DNA of 60,171 bases from Actinomycetota bacterium (GTDB lineage: Bacteria > Actinomycetota > Geothermincolia > Geothermincolales > RBG-13-55-18): contig JAFGDU010000134.1 of the NCBI GenBank assembly GCA_016931915.1, forward strand, positions 1 through 60,171, read 5' to 3'. A model generated the notes under the pieces. The model made no database searches. It was not told the DNA's origin and was given only the letters and a program-made list of their open reading frames with translations. Within the stretch, counting starts at the first letter, position 1; each line of letters begins with the position of its first letter. Made by a program: the position numbers and the translations under genes. Below are positions 8,539 through 16,661 of this stretch, piece by piece.

Positions 8539-9289
8539 CTCCCAGTTGGATCACCATGCCCTCGCGGGCGAGCGCGACCTCTCCCCCGAAGACTTCCCTT
8601 ACCTCTTCCAGGATATCCTGCTTATCGAATGCAGGCCAGATATGCGTGAGCAGCAGCCTCCTCGCTCCCGCCCGGGCTGCCGTCTCGCCCGCCTGCAGGG
8701 ACGTCAGGTGCCCGTGCGACGCCTCCTCCACGTAGTCGGCGGGCAGCGTCGCCTCACATACGAAGAGATCCACCCCTGACGCGGCCTCCTCCAGGCCGGG
8801 GCAAGGGGACGAATCCGAGGAATACGCCATGGTCCAACCCTCTCCCGCCAGGCGCACGCTGTAGCCCTCCACGGGATGGTCCGTGGGATAGAAGGAGAGC
8901 TCCATCTCTGCCACACGGTATACCCTTCCCGCCGCGATGGGCTCGCTGGCGAACACGAGGGGGAGGTACGCGCGCGAGTCCTCACCCAGGATGCGGCCCA
9001 TGAGCTCGAGGCCGCCTCCCGGCATGATCAGCCGCATCCCCCAGGGCTCGTCGGGGTCGAAACGCAGGGCGTAAAAGAGGGGGTAGAGGTCGCCGAAATG
9101 ATCGATATGCATATGGGTCACGACCACCGCGTCGATCCCGGTGAAGTCGATCTCCTCGAGGAGGTTGGAGAGGCAGCCGTTTCCCAGTTTGAGCACCAGG
9201 TTGATGCCCCTCTCTTGCAGCAGGAAGCCGTTGGTGGCCCCGCCGGGACGCGGGTAGGTGCCCGAGGCCCCGAGGACGGTCAGTCTCAT
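8519..9289 (-). CDS. Metallo-beta-lactamase-fold phosphodiesterase, Rv1339-like
   Basis: A 256-residue metallo-beta-lactamase-fold protein with the signature [10 protein letters not shown] at residues 59-68 (HxHxDH), later metal ligands at SSDSSPCPG and SHGHL, and a C-terminal THIWP. It sits between murI and rph, exactly where mycobacteria carry Rv1339, reported as an atypical class II cyclic-AMP phosphodiesterase. That synteny and the fold support a cyclic-nucleotide or RNase Z-like phosphodiesterase activity; the substrate is inferred. The start ATG overlaps the murI stop (ATGA at 9286-9289). Confidence 0.85.
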   Translation of the reverse strand: MRLTVLGASGTYPRPGGATNGFLLQERGINLVLKLGNGCLSNLLEEIDFTGIDAVVVTHMHIDHFGDLYPLFYALRFDPDEPWGMRLIMPGGGLELMGRILGEDSRAYLPLVFASEPIAAGRVYRVAEMELSFYPTDHPVEGYSVRLAGEGWTMAYSSDSSPCPGLEEAASGVDLFVCEATLPADYVEEASHGHLTSLQAGETAARAGARRLLLTHIWPAFDKQDILEEVREVFGGEVALAREGMVIQLGGGEDQT

Positions 9290-10101
9290 GAACCCTTCAC
9301 CCGCAGGGGCAGCTCCACCTTCTCCACCTTCTCCACCTCGGGCCCCAGGAAGAGGCGGCCCAGGGCTATGGCCTGCTCGATATCGCCTGAACACATGAAA
9401 CGGTACACCGGAGGCTTGGGACTGCGCAGGTAGCCCATGCGCACCAGGTTCTCCTCCACCTCGCGCGCGACCTCCCAGTCCGAGCTGATCAGGCTGACAT
9501 CCTCGCCAGCCACCTTCCCGATGACCTCTCTGATGAGGGGGTAGTGCGTACACCCGAGGACGAGGGTATCCACTTCCCGCCTGGTGAGGGGAGCAAGGTA
9601 GCGGTCTAACTCCCCCTCGATGTGCGGCCCCTCGATCTCTCCCCTCTCCACGAAGTCCACCAGGGTGGGGCAGGCCCGCGAATGGACCTTTGCTCCGGCA
9701 TCCAGGGCGTGTATGGCCCTGAGATAGGCACGGCTGTGGACGGTCGCCACGGTACCTATCACCCCGATACGGCGATTATGGGTCGCCTGCACCGCGCCGC
9801 GGGCTCCAGGCTCGACCACCCCCAGGACCGGTACCTTGCACGTGCGCTGTACCTCCAGTAGCCCGGCCGAGGTGGCGGAATTGCAGGCTATGACGATGAG
9901 CTTGACGCCGAGGCCCTCCAGGAAGGCGGCGATCTCCAGCGCGAACCGGCGTATCTCAGCTATATCGCGGGGACCGTAGGGCCCGCGTGCATTGTCGCCG
10001 AAGTAGCATATAGACTCGTGCGGGAGCCTTTTCATGACGGCCTTCATCACCGTAAGGCCCCCTATGCCGGAGTCGAACATGCCGATGGGAGCGTCGTTCA
10101 A
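9286..10101 (-). CDS. murI: Glutamate racemase
   Basis: A 271-residue enzyme supplying D-glutamate for peptidoglycan. The start is placed at a TTG at 10101: AAGGAGG lies eight bases before it, and the protein then begins MNDAPIGMFDSGIGG, matching the family N-terminus. An ATG at 10143 is a less likely alternative. Both catalytic cysteines are present, in VIACNSATS and in LGCTHYPL, along with the GDNARGPYG loop. First gene of the coupled murI-MBL-rph-rdgB unit. Confidence 0.95.
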   Translation of the reverse strand: MNDAPIGMFDSGIGGLTVMKAVMKRLPHESICYFGDNARGPYGPRDIAEIRRFALEIAAFLEGLGVKLIVIACNSATSAGLLEVQRTCKVPVLGVVEPGARGAVQATHNRRIGVIGTVATVHSRAYLRAIHALDAGAKVHSRACPTLVDFVERGEIEGPHIEGELDRYLAPLTRREVDTLVLGCTHYPLIREVIGKVAGEDVSLISSDWEVAREVEENLVRMGYLRSPKPPVYRFMCSGDIEQAIALGRLFLGPEVEKVEKVELPLRVKGS

Positions 10102-10174
10102 TCGTCCTACCTCCTTGTCGACGTTCGAGCACGATTCTAACATGTAGCGGTATTCGCCGGGCAGTGGAGTTACG

Positions 10175-10203
10175 TTGACCTCTCATACATATAAAGTTAG
10201 ACT
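10175..10203 (+). promoter_or_regulatory. Sigma-70-like promoter for the GMC operon
   Basis: TTGACC (10175-10180) and TAGACT (10198-10203) are separated by 17 bases and lie about 80 bases upstream of the first gene of the plus-strand GMC operon, in the divergent gap with murI. A second TATACT at 10236-10241 has no good -35 partner. Confidence 0.5.
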
Positions 10204-10285
10204 GTTCAATAAGAGGGAGGAGAGCTTTCTGCGCGTATACTGTTTAAGTACATGAACGCTTGCACGAGCTGAAGAGGGGGAAGAG

Positions 10286-10693
10286 ATGAGGGAATACTTC
10301 ACGAAGAGGCTGCGGCGTCTGGCGCCCGTATTCATAGAGCCCGTGGAGGACCTGCCGCCGGCCGACCCCGACCAGGTAGTGGAGTTCAGCCGCGAGTTCC
10401 TGCAGGCGGGCACGCCCGCCTTTCGCGTCATCTTCTATACCATGATCTTCATCCTGCAGGCGATCTGCCTGGCGACGCGGGGAAAGTCGGTATATTCCCT
10501 GCCCCCGGATGAAGCGGACGAATTCATACAATCGCTGTATTCGCACCGCATTTCGGCCCTGAGCACCATCCCCACCATCCTGGGAACCCCAATATACATG
10601 GCGCACTACAATCGCGACGACCTGCAGGTCCCGCTGGGGTTCGATATCGCGGCACTGCGCGAGGAAGCGGCGATGCGGGAGGTGAAACGGTGA
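10286..10693 (+). CDS. Small partner protein of the GMC oxidoreductase
   Basis: A 135-residue protein I cannot name with certainty. It has a basic N-terminus, an acidic Pro-rich segment, one hydrophobic stretch at about 46-63 (FRVIFYTMIFILQAICL) and a polar C-terminal half. It starts after a GAGGGGGAAGAG ribosome-binding site, and its stop overlaps the start of the GMC flavoprotein (GTGA at 10690-10693). Short partner proteins encoded directly before GMC dehydrogenases can act as maturation or electron-transfer subunits, as gluconate 2-dehydrogenase subunit 3 does. That role is inferred from position only. Confidence 0.7.
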   Translation: MREYFTKRLRRLAPVFIEPVEDLPPADPDQVVEFSREFLQAGTPAFRVIFYTMIFILQAICLATRGKSVYSLPPDEADEFIQSLYSHRISALSTIPTILGTPIYMAHYNRDDLQVPLGFDIAALREEAAMREVKR

Positions 10694-12333
10694 TCATCAA
10701 ACCGGAGGGGCTGCCGGGTAACATCAGTCGCGAGGCCGACGTGGTCATCATCGGTTCGGGGGCCGGCGGCGGGCCCATCGCCAAGGAGCTGGCGGAGGCC
10801 GGCTACAGCATCGTCGTCCTGGAGGAAGGCGGTTTTTTTACCCGCGAGGACTTCGACTTCCGCGCCGGGCAGGCTTTCACCCGCCTCTACCGCGACGCCA
10901 GCCAGTCAGTCGCACTGGGCATGCCAGCCATGATCATCCCCCAGGGTAAGACGGTGGGGGGGACCACCACCATCAACTCCGGGACCTGCCTGCGCATACC
11001 CCACCACGTGCTGAAGCGCTGGCACCTGGAGTGCGGCCTGAGGGATATTAGCGAGGAGGAGCTGGGCCTGCTCTACAGCGCCGTTGAGGAGTACCTGTTC
11101 GTGAAACGGGCGGACCCCGAGGTGGCGGGGCTGAACAACGTCCTCTTCCTGGAGAGCGCGGAGCGGCTTGGGTACTCGGGCGGCTTTCTGCCCCGCAACG
11201 CCAAGGACTGCGAGGGCTTCGGGGTTTGCGCGTACGGCTGCCCCTCCGGCGCCAAGCAGAGCGTCAACGTATCCTACATACCCGACGCCTTGCGGGCGGG
11301 GGCGGATCTCTACACCCGCTGCCGCGCGGAACGCATCGTGGTGAGAAACGGCCGTGCGGTAGGCGTACGCGGCCGCTTCATCGATCCACGCACGGGCAGG
11401 AAGACTTACCGTATAGAGGTGGAGGCCCCGGTGGTCGTGCTGGCCGGAGGGGCCATACAGACGCCCTCCCTGCTCATGCACAACCGCCTCTGCCTTTCCT
11501 CGGGAAGGGTGGGCAAGAACCTGTCCATCCATCCCTGCGGGGCGGCCATGGCCCTCATGGACGAACCCCTGGGCAACCCCAAGGGTATCCCCCAGAGCGC
11601 CTACGTGGACGAGTTCGCCCCCGACGGCATCATGCTGGAGGGCGTCACGGTGCCGCCCGCGGTCATGGCTATAACCCTCCCCTGGGGGGGCAGGCACCAC
11701 GCCGAGACCATGTGGAGTTATCCCTACATCGGCAGTTTCGGCTCCATGATCAGCGAGCACGACTCCTCCGGAAAGGTGGTGGCGGGACCGTCGGCGCGCC
11801 AACCCCTCACCTTCTACAACCTGGGACGCGGAGACCTCGAGCGGCTCAAGAGGTCCATCCTGCTCATGGCGGAGATCTGGTTCGCCGCCGGCGCGAAGCG
11901 GGTCTACACCCCCATCGCCGGTTTCAAGGAACTGACGGGGCCGCGCGACTTCGCGAGGCTGGCACGCACGAGGCTGAACCGGGCCGGCGTGTACGGGTTG
12001 ACCGCCTACCACCCCATGGGGACGTGCGCCATGGGCGCGGACGAGTATTCCTCCGTGGTCAGGAGCTCCGGGGAGACCTGGGAGGTGGAGAACCTCTTTA
12101 TCAGCGACGCGAGCGTGCTGCCCACGTCACTGGGAGTAAACCCGCAGCTGACCATCATGTCCCTTGCCATGCGCACCGCCGGCTTCATCGACGACCGCTT
12201 GAGCGAGGGGTCTTTCGAGAAGCAACACGCCGGGCGCCTGGAGAGACTGCGGGGGCGCCTGCGCAGGGAGAAGGAGTCAAAGGCCAGCCATCTCGCGGGT
12301 GAGAGCGAAAGCACCCGCCAGCTTCTCAGCTGA
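10690..12333 (+). CDS. GMC-family FAD-dependent oxidoreductase
   Basis: A 547-residue flavoprotein of the glucose-methanol-choline family. The FAD-binding motif is VVIIGSGAGGGPIAKELAEAG at about residues 17-37. GKTVGGTTTINSG follows near residue 78. The C-terminal catalytic region holds YHPMGTCAMG (active-site His) and LPTSLGVNPQLTIM (Asn partner). A cluster CEGFGVCAYGCPSGAK at about 177-192 carries three Cys, seen in the dehydrogenase rather than the oxidase branch. GTG start, coupled to the small partner gene. The substrate is probably an alcohol, sterol or sugar; not determinable here. Its 3' end overlaps the convergent metallo-hydrolase by eight bases. Confidence 0.9.
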   Translation: MIIKPEGLPGNISREADVVIIGSGAGGGPIAKELAEAGYSIVVLEEGGFFTREDFDFRAGQAFTRLYRDASQSVALGMPAMIIPQGKTVGGTTTINSGTCLRIPHHVLKRWHLECGLRDISEEELGLLYSAVEEYLFVKRADPEVAGLNNVLFLESAERLGYSGGFLPRNAKDCEGFGVCAYGCPSGAKQSVNVSYIPDALRAGADLYTRCRAERIVVRNGRAVGVRGRFIDPRTGRKTYRIEVEAPVVVLAGGAIQTPSLLMHNRLCLSSGRVGKNLSIHPCGAAMALMDEPLGNPKGIPQSAYVDEFAPDGIMLEGVTVPPAVMAITLPWGGRHHAETMWSYPYIGSFGSMISEHDSSGKVVAGPSARQPLTFYNLGRGDLERLKRSILLMAEIWFAAGAKRVYTPIAGFKELTGPRDFARLARTRLNRAGVYGLTAYHPMGTCAMGADEYSSVVRSSGETWEVENLFISDASVLPTSLGVNPQLTIMSLAMRTAGFIDDRLSEGSFEKQHAGRLERLRGRLRREKESKASHLAGESESTRQLLS

Positions 12334-13054
12334 GGGCCTGCGTCGGTCCCAGGGGCCAGATCTTCCCTTCCTCCAAGAGATTGCGAAAACGTCCTCCGGC
12401 GCCCGAGAGGATCACCTTGCCATGCCCGGGAAGCAGGATGTCGAAGTCGAGCTGCGAGACCCTGAGCAGGGAGCGGCATGCAGAGGGCTGGTCTGGCGTG
12501 TAATGGGGCGGAGGGCCCTCCAGGATCCCCGACTCGTTGCGCACGAGGTCGCCACTGAAAAGGATGCCCCTCTGCTCCCCGTACAGGCAGATGCTGCCCC
12601 TGGAATGTCCCGGGGTATGCAGCACCCGCAAGCCCCCCAGTAGATCGATCTCCTCGCCCTCCTCCAGGTACCGATCGGGTTGGAAATGGCGGTAGCGGAA
12701 AAAGGGCCAGAGGGCGGTATAGAACAGCAGGGTGAGGAAGGCTACCTCCGTCGTCTCCTGGTGGGTGTCTCCTGAAGCGTACGGAGCATCGTCCTTATGC
12801 ATGGCCACCTGTATGCCGTGACGGCGCCTCAATCCCGCTGCCGTGCCCGTGTGGTCACCGTGGTAATGGGTGGCGATGACGAGGTCGATATCGCGCGGCG
12901 TCGCGCCCAGACCCCGCAGACCCAGGCAGACTGTCGGCAGGTCCATGGGAAAGCCGCAATCTACCAGGGCCAGACCGTCAGTCGTGACGGCGTATATGTT
13001 GGAGCCGAACGAACCCCTGATACGATAGAGGCTCCGCGATATCTCTTCGAGCAT
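12326..13054 (-). CDS. Metallo-beta-lactamase-fold hydrolase
   Basis: A 242-residue glyoxalase-II-like hydrolase. The zinc motif ATHYHGDHTG (HxHxDH), the later ligands in HTPGHSRGSICLY and FSGDLV, and the final LPGHG are all in place. The start at 13054 is chosen because GGAG lies seven bases upstream; an in-frame start at 13081 lacks one. Convergent with the GMC gene. The substrate is unknown, perhaps a thioester or lactone. Confidence 0.88.
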   Translation of the reverse strand: MLEEISRSLYRIRGSFGSNIYAVTTDGLALVDCGFPMDLPTVCLGLRGLGATPRDIDLVIATHYHGDHTGTAAGLRRRHGIQVAMHKDDAPYASGDTHQETTEVAFLTLLFYTALWPFFRYRHFQPDRYLEEGEEIDLLGGLRVLHTPGHSRGSICLYGEQRGILFSGDLVRNESGILEGPPPHYTPDQPSACRSLLRVSQLDFDILLPGHGKVILSGAGGRFRNLLEEGKIWPLGPTQALS

Positions 13055-13210
13055 AGCGGTTCTCCACGGCTTTGAAACCACCTGTACCTATGGCGTATAG
13101 GATACCACTTAAGGCCAGTTCATCCCGCTCTGAAAATCAACGCAGCTCTTGAAGACAGCAGAATAAAGCGAGCCGGGTGTATACAACCAGAGAAGACTAG
13201 GAACTTACAG

Positions 13211-13310
13211 GGCATAGCCCACAAATATAACCAGCCCTGACGACCTGGTTCCCGGGTAACCCCGCGTCTGCGCTGCCACCTGCCCGGGAACTACCAGGTC
13301 GGCCGCAACG
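13211..13310. repeat. Dispersed palindromic repeat, copy A
   Basis: The arms GACCTGGTTCCCGGG (13242-13256) and CCCGGGAACTACCAGGTCGG (13283-13302) are reverse complements apart from a 3-base insertion, giving a strong hairpin with a loop of about 26 bases. The block starts GGCATAGCCCACAAATA and ends in GCTGCCACC ... AACTACCAGGTCGG. The 35.5-kb array has the matching TATAGCCCAACAAATA and GCTACCACTAGCCCAGG, so the two loci carry diverged copies of one element. Confidence 0.65.
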
Positions 13311-13393
13311 AGCGTGCAGTTCAGTTGCGGTTTCCCCTGTCCTGTCCCGCGTATTGCGCGCGGAGCGAGACCGTTACCCGGAGACCTCGGGAC

Positions 13394-13425
13394 GGGATAT
13401 AGCCCGCTGCAATGCCCGAGAACCT
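13394..13425. repeat. Relic of the dispersed repeat
   Basis: GATATAGCCCGCTGC followed by TGCCCGAGAACC resembles the end of the 35-kb array (TATAGCCTATA then TGCCCGAGAACCGG at about 35870-35904). Short and diverged, so tentative. Confidence 0.35.
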
Positions 13426-13437
13426 GCGGTAAAGGCC

Positions 13438-14280
13438 TTACTCCTCCCCCATCTTATCCATGAGCACCTTGCCGCTCTGCAGCAATCGCTGTATGTCGGC
13501 GTAGTCGCTGTCCTCCACGACCTCTACATCTCCCTGGAAAGTACCCTCCATGATGCGATGCGAGGCGTCGGAAAGCTCTTCGATGGGTCCCGTGATATAA
13601 CGACGGGTAAGCAAGTAGACTCCCAGCGTCGTCAGGAGCAACGCAATGGCCACCGCGACGATCCCGATAACGATCTGGCGCTTTATAAGATTGGACTTCT
13701 CCGATGCGAAAAAATCCTCAAGGGCGTTGAATTCCTCTGTACGGTCTACCACCAGATTGACGAACTCATCCTCTGCAATGGGGCTGAGATCCGACTGCTC
13801 ATACACCGAGATAAAAGTGCCCTCCCGGCCGCCGAGTTCCGAGAGTATCTCGTAGCCTTTGTCGGGCGCCTCGGTGGGAAAATCCGTGAAATCAAGGCCC
13901 TCTTCCACGCTCGAGGACAGCACCATCCCCCCGGCCACGTAGGTCATGTAGTCCGCGGCAAACTGGGCCCGCTGTATCTCGGTGACGTATTGCAGCAGCT
14001 TCAGCTGGCCGGAGATATCCGTGTTGTCGGTAAGCTCGGGGTTGAACAGTTCCTCCATCAGCTGCGGATCGGAACCTGCTACAGATGTTTCCTTCAGTGA
14101 CGTGCTGAAGTAGTCCACCAGCGACAGCACTACCCTGTCCTTCTCCGTCTCCATCTCCTTGTTGATGCGCTGTACCGAGTCAATAGTGGTGTAGAGTATG
14201 ACTCCGGCAATCAACAGCATTACGAGGACGGAAAGGGATACCAGGTATTTACGCATCTCGTGACCGCGCCGCATTGACAT
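13438..14280 (-). CDS. Two-helix membrane sensor ending after a HAMP segment (paralog 1)
   Basis: A 280-residue protein: an N-terminal membrane helix (about 10-30), an extracytoplasmic domain of about 150 residues, a second membrane helix (about 195-215), and a HAMP-like segment beginning RRYITGPIEELSDASHRIMEG. The chain then ends after the shared DYADIQRLLQSGK stretch, with no kinase, cyclase or methyl-accepting domain. The start at 14280 follows GGAGG by seven bases. It is a tandem paralog of the gene at 14476-15354. It may signal to a separate partner by helix rotation, or be a stand-alone envelope protein; neither is shown. Confidence 0.8.
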   Translation of the reverse strand: MSMRRGHEMRKYLVSLSVLVMLLIAGVILYTTIDSVQRINKEMETEKDRVVLSLVDYFSTSLKETSVAGSDPQLMEELFNPELTDNTDISGQLKLLQYVTEIQRAQFAADYMTYVAGGMVLSSSVEEGLDFTDFPTEAPDKGYEILSELGGREGTFISVYEQSDLSPIAEDEFVNLVVDRTEEFNALEDFFASEKSNLIKRQIVIGIVAVAIALLLTTLGVYLLTRRYITGPIEELSDASHRIMEGTFQGDVEVVEDSDYADIQRLLQSGKVLMDKMGEE

Positions 14281-14424
14281 CGCCTTACCTCCAGACACTT
14301 GTGTGTTCGTCTTTCCACCGTTTCCATGAACGGCTCTGTCTCTTCAATCATCGGTGTTATCCCAAATCGGTATAAAACAATTCTCGCTGCAATGTTTGCT
14401 CGGCCTGGAAGTAACGCGGTCGAT

Positions 14425-14451
14425 CAAAAGGGGGCGCTGCATGCGCCCCCC
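14425..14451 (-). terminator. Rho-independent terminator between the HAMP paralogs
   Basis: On the minus strand GGGGGCGC and GCGCCCCC form an 8-bp perfect stem around a 5-base loop, followed by TTTT (the complement of AAAA at 14426-14429). It lies just downstream of the 14476-15354 gene, so each paralog probably has its own transcript. Confidence 0.8.
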
Positions 14452-14475
14452 TGGGTTACCTACGGGATCAGGTGT

Positions 14476-15354
14476 TCAGCCCTCGGGTTCCCCCTCCTCC
14501 GCCTCGCAAGCGCGGTCCAGGATGGTCTTGCCGCTCTGCAGCAACCTCTGTATATCCGCGTAGTCGCTGCCCTCCTCCACCATCACCTCGCCTTCGAAGG
14601 TGCCCTCCATTATGCTGTGTGAGACGGCGGCCAGCTCGTCTATGGGGCCGGTGATGTAGCGGCGTGCAAGGTAGCGCACCCCCAGCAGGCTCAGCAGCAG
14701 GGCTACGACTATAGCCACCACCCCGATGATGATCTGGCGGGTGATGAGGTCGGACTTTTCCTCCTCATAAACGGCGTCTATGGCCTCGATCTGCTCGGTG
14801 CGGTCGATGAGTAGATTCATGAAAGCACCTTGTGAACCGGGCATACTGAAGGGCAGGTAGACAGAGAAGAAATACCCCTCTTCGCCGTTGAATTCGTTCA
14901 GGATCTCGTATTGAATCTCTTCGCTCTCCTCGGGCATTGCGGTCGGCAATTCCGATTCTTCAATACCCTCACCCAAGCTCGATGCCATGATATCGCCCTT
15001 ATAGATATAGGCGACATATTCAGCCGTGTATACAGGCCTCAAGAGGGCTGTGAGAAAATTCAGCATGGGGGTGACGTTCCCTTCTCCCATGCTCTCCATC
15101 AGGTTGGGATTCAAGGATTCGACTATAACCGGATTCCTGCTCATCCCCATCGAGGCGTCCGTCGATTCCACGTAGAAATCCGCCAACGACTGCTCGACAT
15201 TTTCCTTCTCCCTCTCTGCGTCCTGGTTGATGCGGTTGATCGAATCGAGCGTCGTGTAGATTATGACCGCGATTATCAACACTACTACCAGGGCGGAAAC
15301 CAGGAGGAGGAAATTCCTCATCTCGTGTCCGCCGTGCTCCTTAATCCTTATCAC
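14476..15354 (-). CDS. Two-helix membrane sensor ending after a HAMP segment (paralog 2)
   Basis: A 292-residue paralog of the neighbouring 13438-14280 gene, with the same plan: a membrane helix near the N-terminus (NFLLLVSALVVVLIIAVIIY), an acidic extracytoplasmic domain, a second helix (IIIGVVAIVVALLLSLLG), the HAMP-like RRYITGPIDELAAVSHSIMEG region and DYADIQRLLQSGK, then an acidic tail. The membrane and HAMP parts are strongly conserved between the two and the outer domains are diverged, suggesting different ligands with one shared cytoplasmic readout. No output domain. The start is a GTG at 15354; the internal ATG of HEMRNF is an alternative. Confidence 0.8.
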   Translation of the reverse strand: MIRIKEHGGHEMRNFLLLVSALVVVLIIAVIIYTTLDSINRINQDAEREKENVEQSLADFYVESTDASMGMSRNPVIVESLNPNLMESMGEGNVTPMLNFLTALLRPVYTAEYVAYIYKGDIMASSLGEGIEESELPTAMPEESEEIQYEILNEFNGEEGYFFSVYLPFSMPGSQGAFMNLLIDRTEQIEAIDAVYEEEKSDLITRQIIIGVVAIVVALLLSLLGVRYLARRYITGPIDELAAVSHSIMEGTFEGEVMVEEGSDYADIQRLLQSGKTILDRACEAEEGEPEG

Positions 15355-15574
15355 CTCCGCAGATACCAGAATATCCCTTTATCACAACTTATTAATCGGC
15401 CAACCGAGAACTATACTATACAGTTTCGTCTACTGCTTGATGCTTCGCCATGCTCGATGTCATGACCTTGCCTTCATACCGCATGCAGTGACAAAAGGCG
15501 CCCATCCTCCGCGGGTTTTATCGGCGCTTGGGGCATGCGGTATGATAATGCAGACCGTTAATTGAGGAGTGGAC

Positions 15575-16048
15575 ATGAACAAGGTGAAGACACTGGCGGA
15601 AAACCGCAAGGCCAGGCACGATTATCACATAGAGGAACGCTACGAGGCAGGGCTTGCCCTGCTCGGCTCGGAGGTAAAATCCATCCGCGAGGGCAGGGCC
15701 AACCTGCGCGACAGCTTTGCCCGCTTACAGGGGGGAGAGCTTTTCATCGAGAACATGCATATCGCCCCCTACAGCCACGGCGGCGCCTTCAACCACGAAC
15801 CCCTGCGCGCCAGGAAAGTACTCATGCACAAAGAGGAAATACAGCGCCTGGGGGGTAAGGTCGCGGAGAAGGGATATACCCTTGTGCCGTTGAGCCTTTA
15901 TCTCAACGAAAAAGGGAAGATCAAGGTCGAGCTGGGCCTGGCACGCGGCAAGGCCAAGGCCGACCGCCGCCGCGATATCATGGAAAGGGAGGCGCGCCGC
16001 GATATGGAGAGGATGATGAAAACGGGGGGCAGGCGGAGCGACGAGTGA
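15575..16048 (+). CDS. smpB: SsrA-binding protein SmpB
   Basis: A 157-residue protein that binds tmRNA and brings it to stalled ribosomes for trans-translation. Motifs include NRKARHDYHIEE, GLALLGSEVKSIREG, the central GGAFNHEP region and the C-terminal RRRDIMEREARRDMERMM basic helix that enters the mRNA channel. The ATG at 15575 is favoured over the in-frame GTG six bases earlier because GAGGAG sits five bases upstream of it. tmRNA follows 42 bases downstream on the same strand. Confidence 0.96.
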   Translation: MNKVKTLAENRKARHDYHIEERYEAGLALLGSEVKSIREGRANLRDSFARLQGGELFIENMHIAPYSHGGAFNHEPLRARKVLMHKEEIQRLGGKVAEKGYTLVPLSLYLNEKGKIKVELGLARGKAKADRRRDIMEREARRDMERMMKTGGRRSDE

Positions 16049-16090
16049 TAAAATAGTATTAGCGAGACGATTCTGGATCTTTGAAAATCT

Positions 16091-16437
16091 GGGGGCGAAA
16101 CGGCTTCGACAGGGATCGGCGGTCAGCGCGGGAGCGAGTCGGGGGCCCGAACCCCGTGAGCAAACGGGAAAACAAAATAAACGCTGACAGCGAGTTAGCA
16201 CTGGCTGCGTAAGCAGCTCGTTCCTCTCCGGGAGGCCCGCGACCGGAGAAGGGGCGTCATTAAGCGGGATCACCGCAGCCCCACTCCCGTTAAGGCTGAG
16301 GGACATCTTTCCGGGATAGCCCCGGGCGATACTTTTCGCCAAGTGAGTCGGGGGCGAAAAATTGCATGGCGAATACGCTCGTAGAGCCCACCTGACCGGG
16401 TTTCTGGACGGGGGTTCGACTCCCCCCGCCTCCACCA
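16091..16437 (+). ncRNA. ssrA: Transfer-messenger RNA (tmRNA)
   Basis: Starts GGGGGCGAAACGGCTTCGACAGG, the conserved tmRNA opening, and ends with GGGGGTTCGACTCCC and CGCCTCCACCA. The 5' GGGGGCG pairs with the 3' CGCCTCC (one G-U), giving the alanine-type acceptor, and CCA is encoded. The tag frame is 16183-16212 (GCT GAC AGC GAG TTA GCA CTG GCT GCG TAA), which reads ADSELALAA. The ending ALAA is the usual protease-recognition tail; the tag is short, and Leu replaces the common Tyr or Phe before ALAA. 347 nt, directly after smpB. Confidence 0.97.
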
Positions 16438-16472
16438 TTTTCATCTGGATATCTGCAGAAAGGAGCATCGCA

Positions 16473-16661
16473 TTGCTGCGTTTTATCGAGGTCGTCGGCA
16501 GTTCTCCCCTGGGTTATTCGGAGGCGGTGCGCGCGGCGGTTGAAGACCTTATCGCCAAAGGGGAAGAGGTGCACTTCTTCCAGGTAGTCGAGGAGAGGGG
16601 CTCGGTGCGTGAGGGGAAATTGCAGGAGTTCCAGGTAGTACTGAAAGTAGCCGTCGCCTAA
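16473..16661 (+). CDS. Dodecin-family flavin-binding protein
   Basis: A 62-residue protein matching dodecin in size and pattern: IEVVGSSPLGYSEAVRAAVEDL, then FFQVVEERGSV and a last strand FQVVLKVAVA. Dodecins form hollow dodecamers that store flavins or CoA. The start is a TTG seven bases after AAAGGAG (16459-16465); the frame is open further upstream but runs into the tmRNA. The stop overlaps the end of the convergent protease gene by four bases. The Trp that stacks on flavin in archaeal dodecins is Tyr here (LGYSEA). Confidence 0.82.
   Translation: MLRFIEVVGSSPLGYSEAVRAAVEDLIAKGEEVHFFQVVEERGSVREGKLQEFQVVLKVAVA

Larger units (their letters stand above)
13055..13437. other. Intergenic stretch with repeat copies
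   Basis: There is no gene in these 383 bases. They contain a copy of a dispersed palindromic repeat (13211-13310) and a shorter relic (13394-13425), both resembling the array at 35.4-35.9 kb. The first 150 bases hold the metallo-hydrolase promoter region; no clean -35/-10 pair is evident. Confidence 0.6.
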
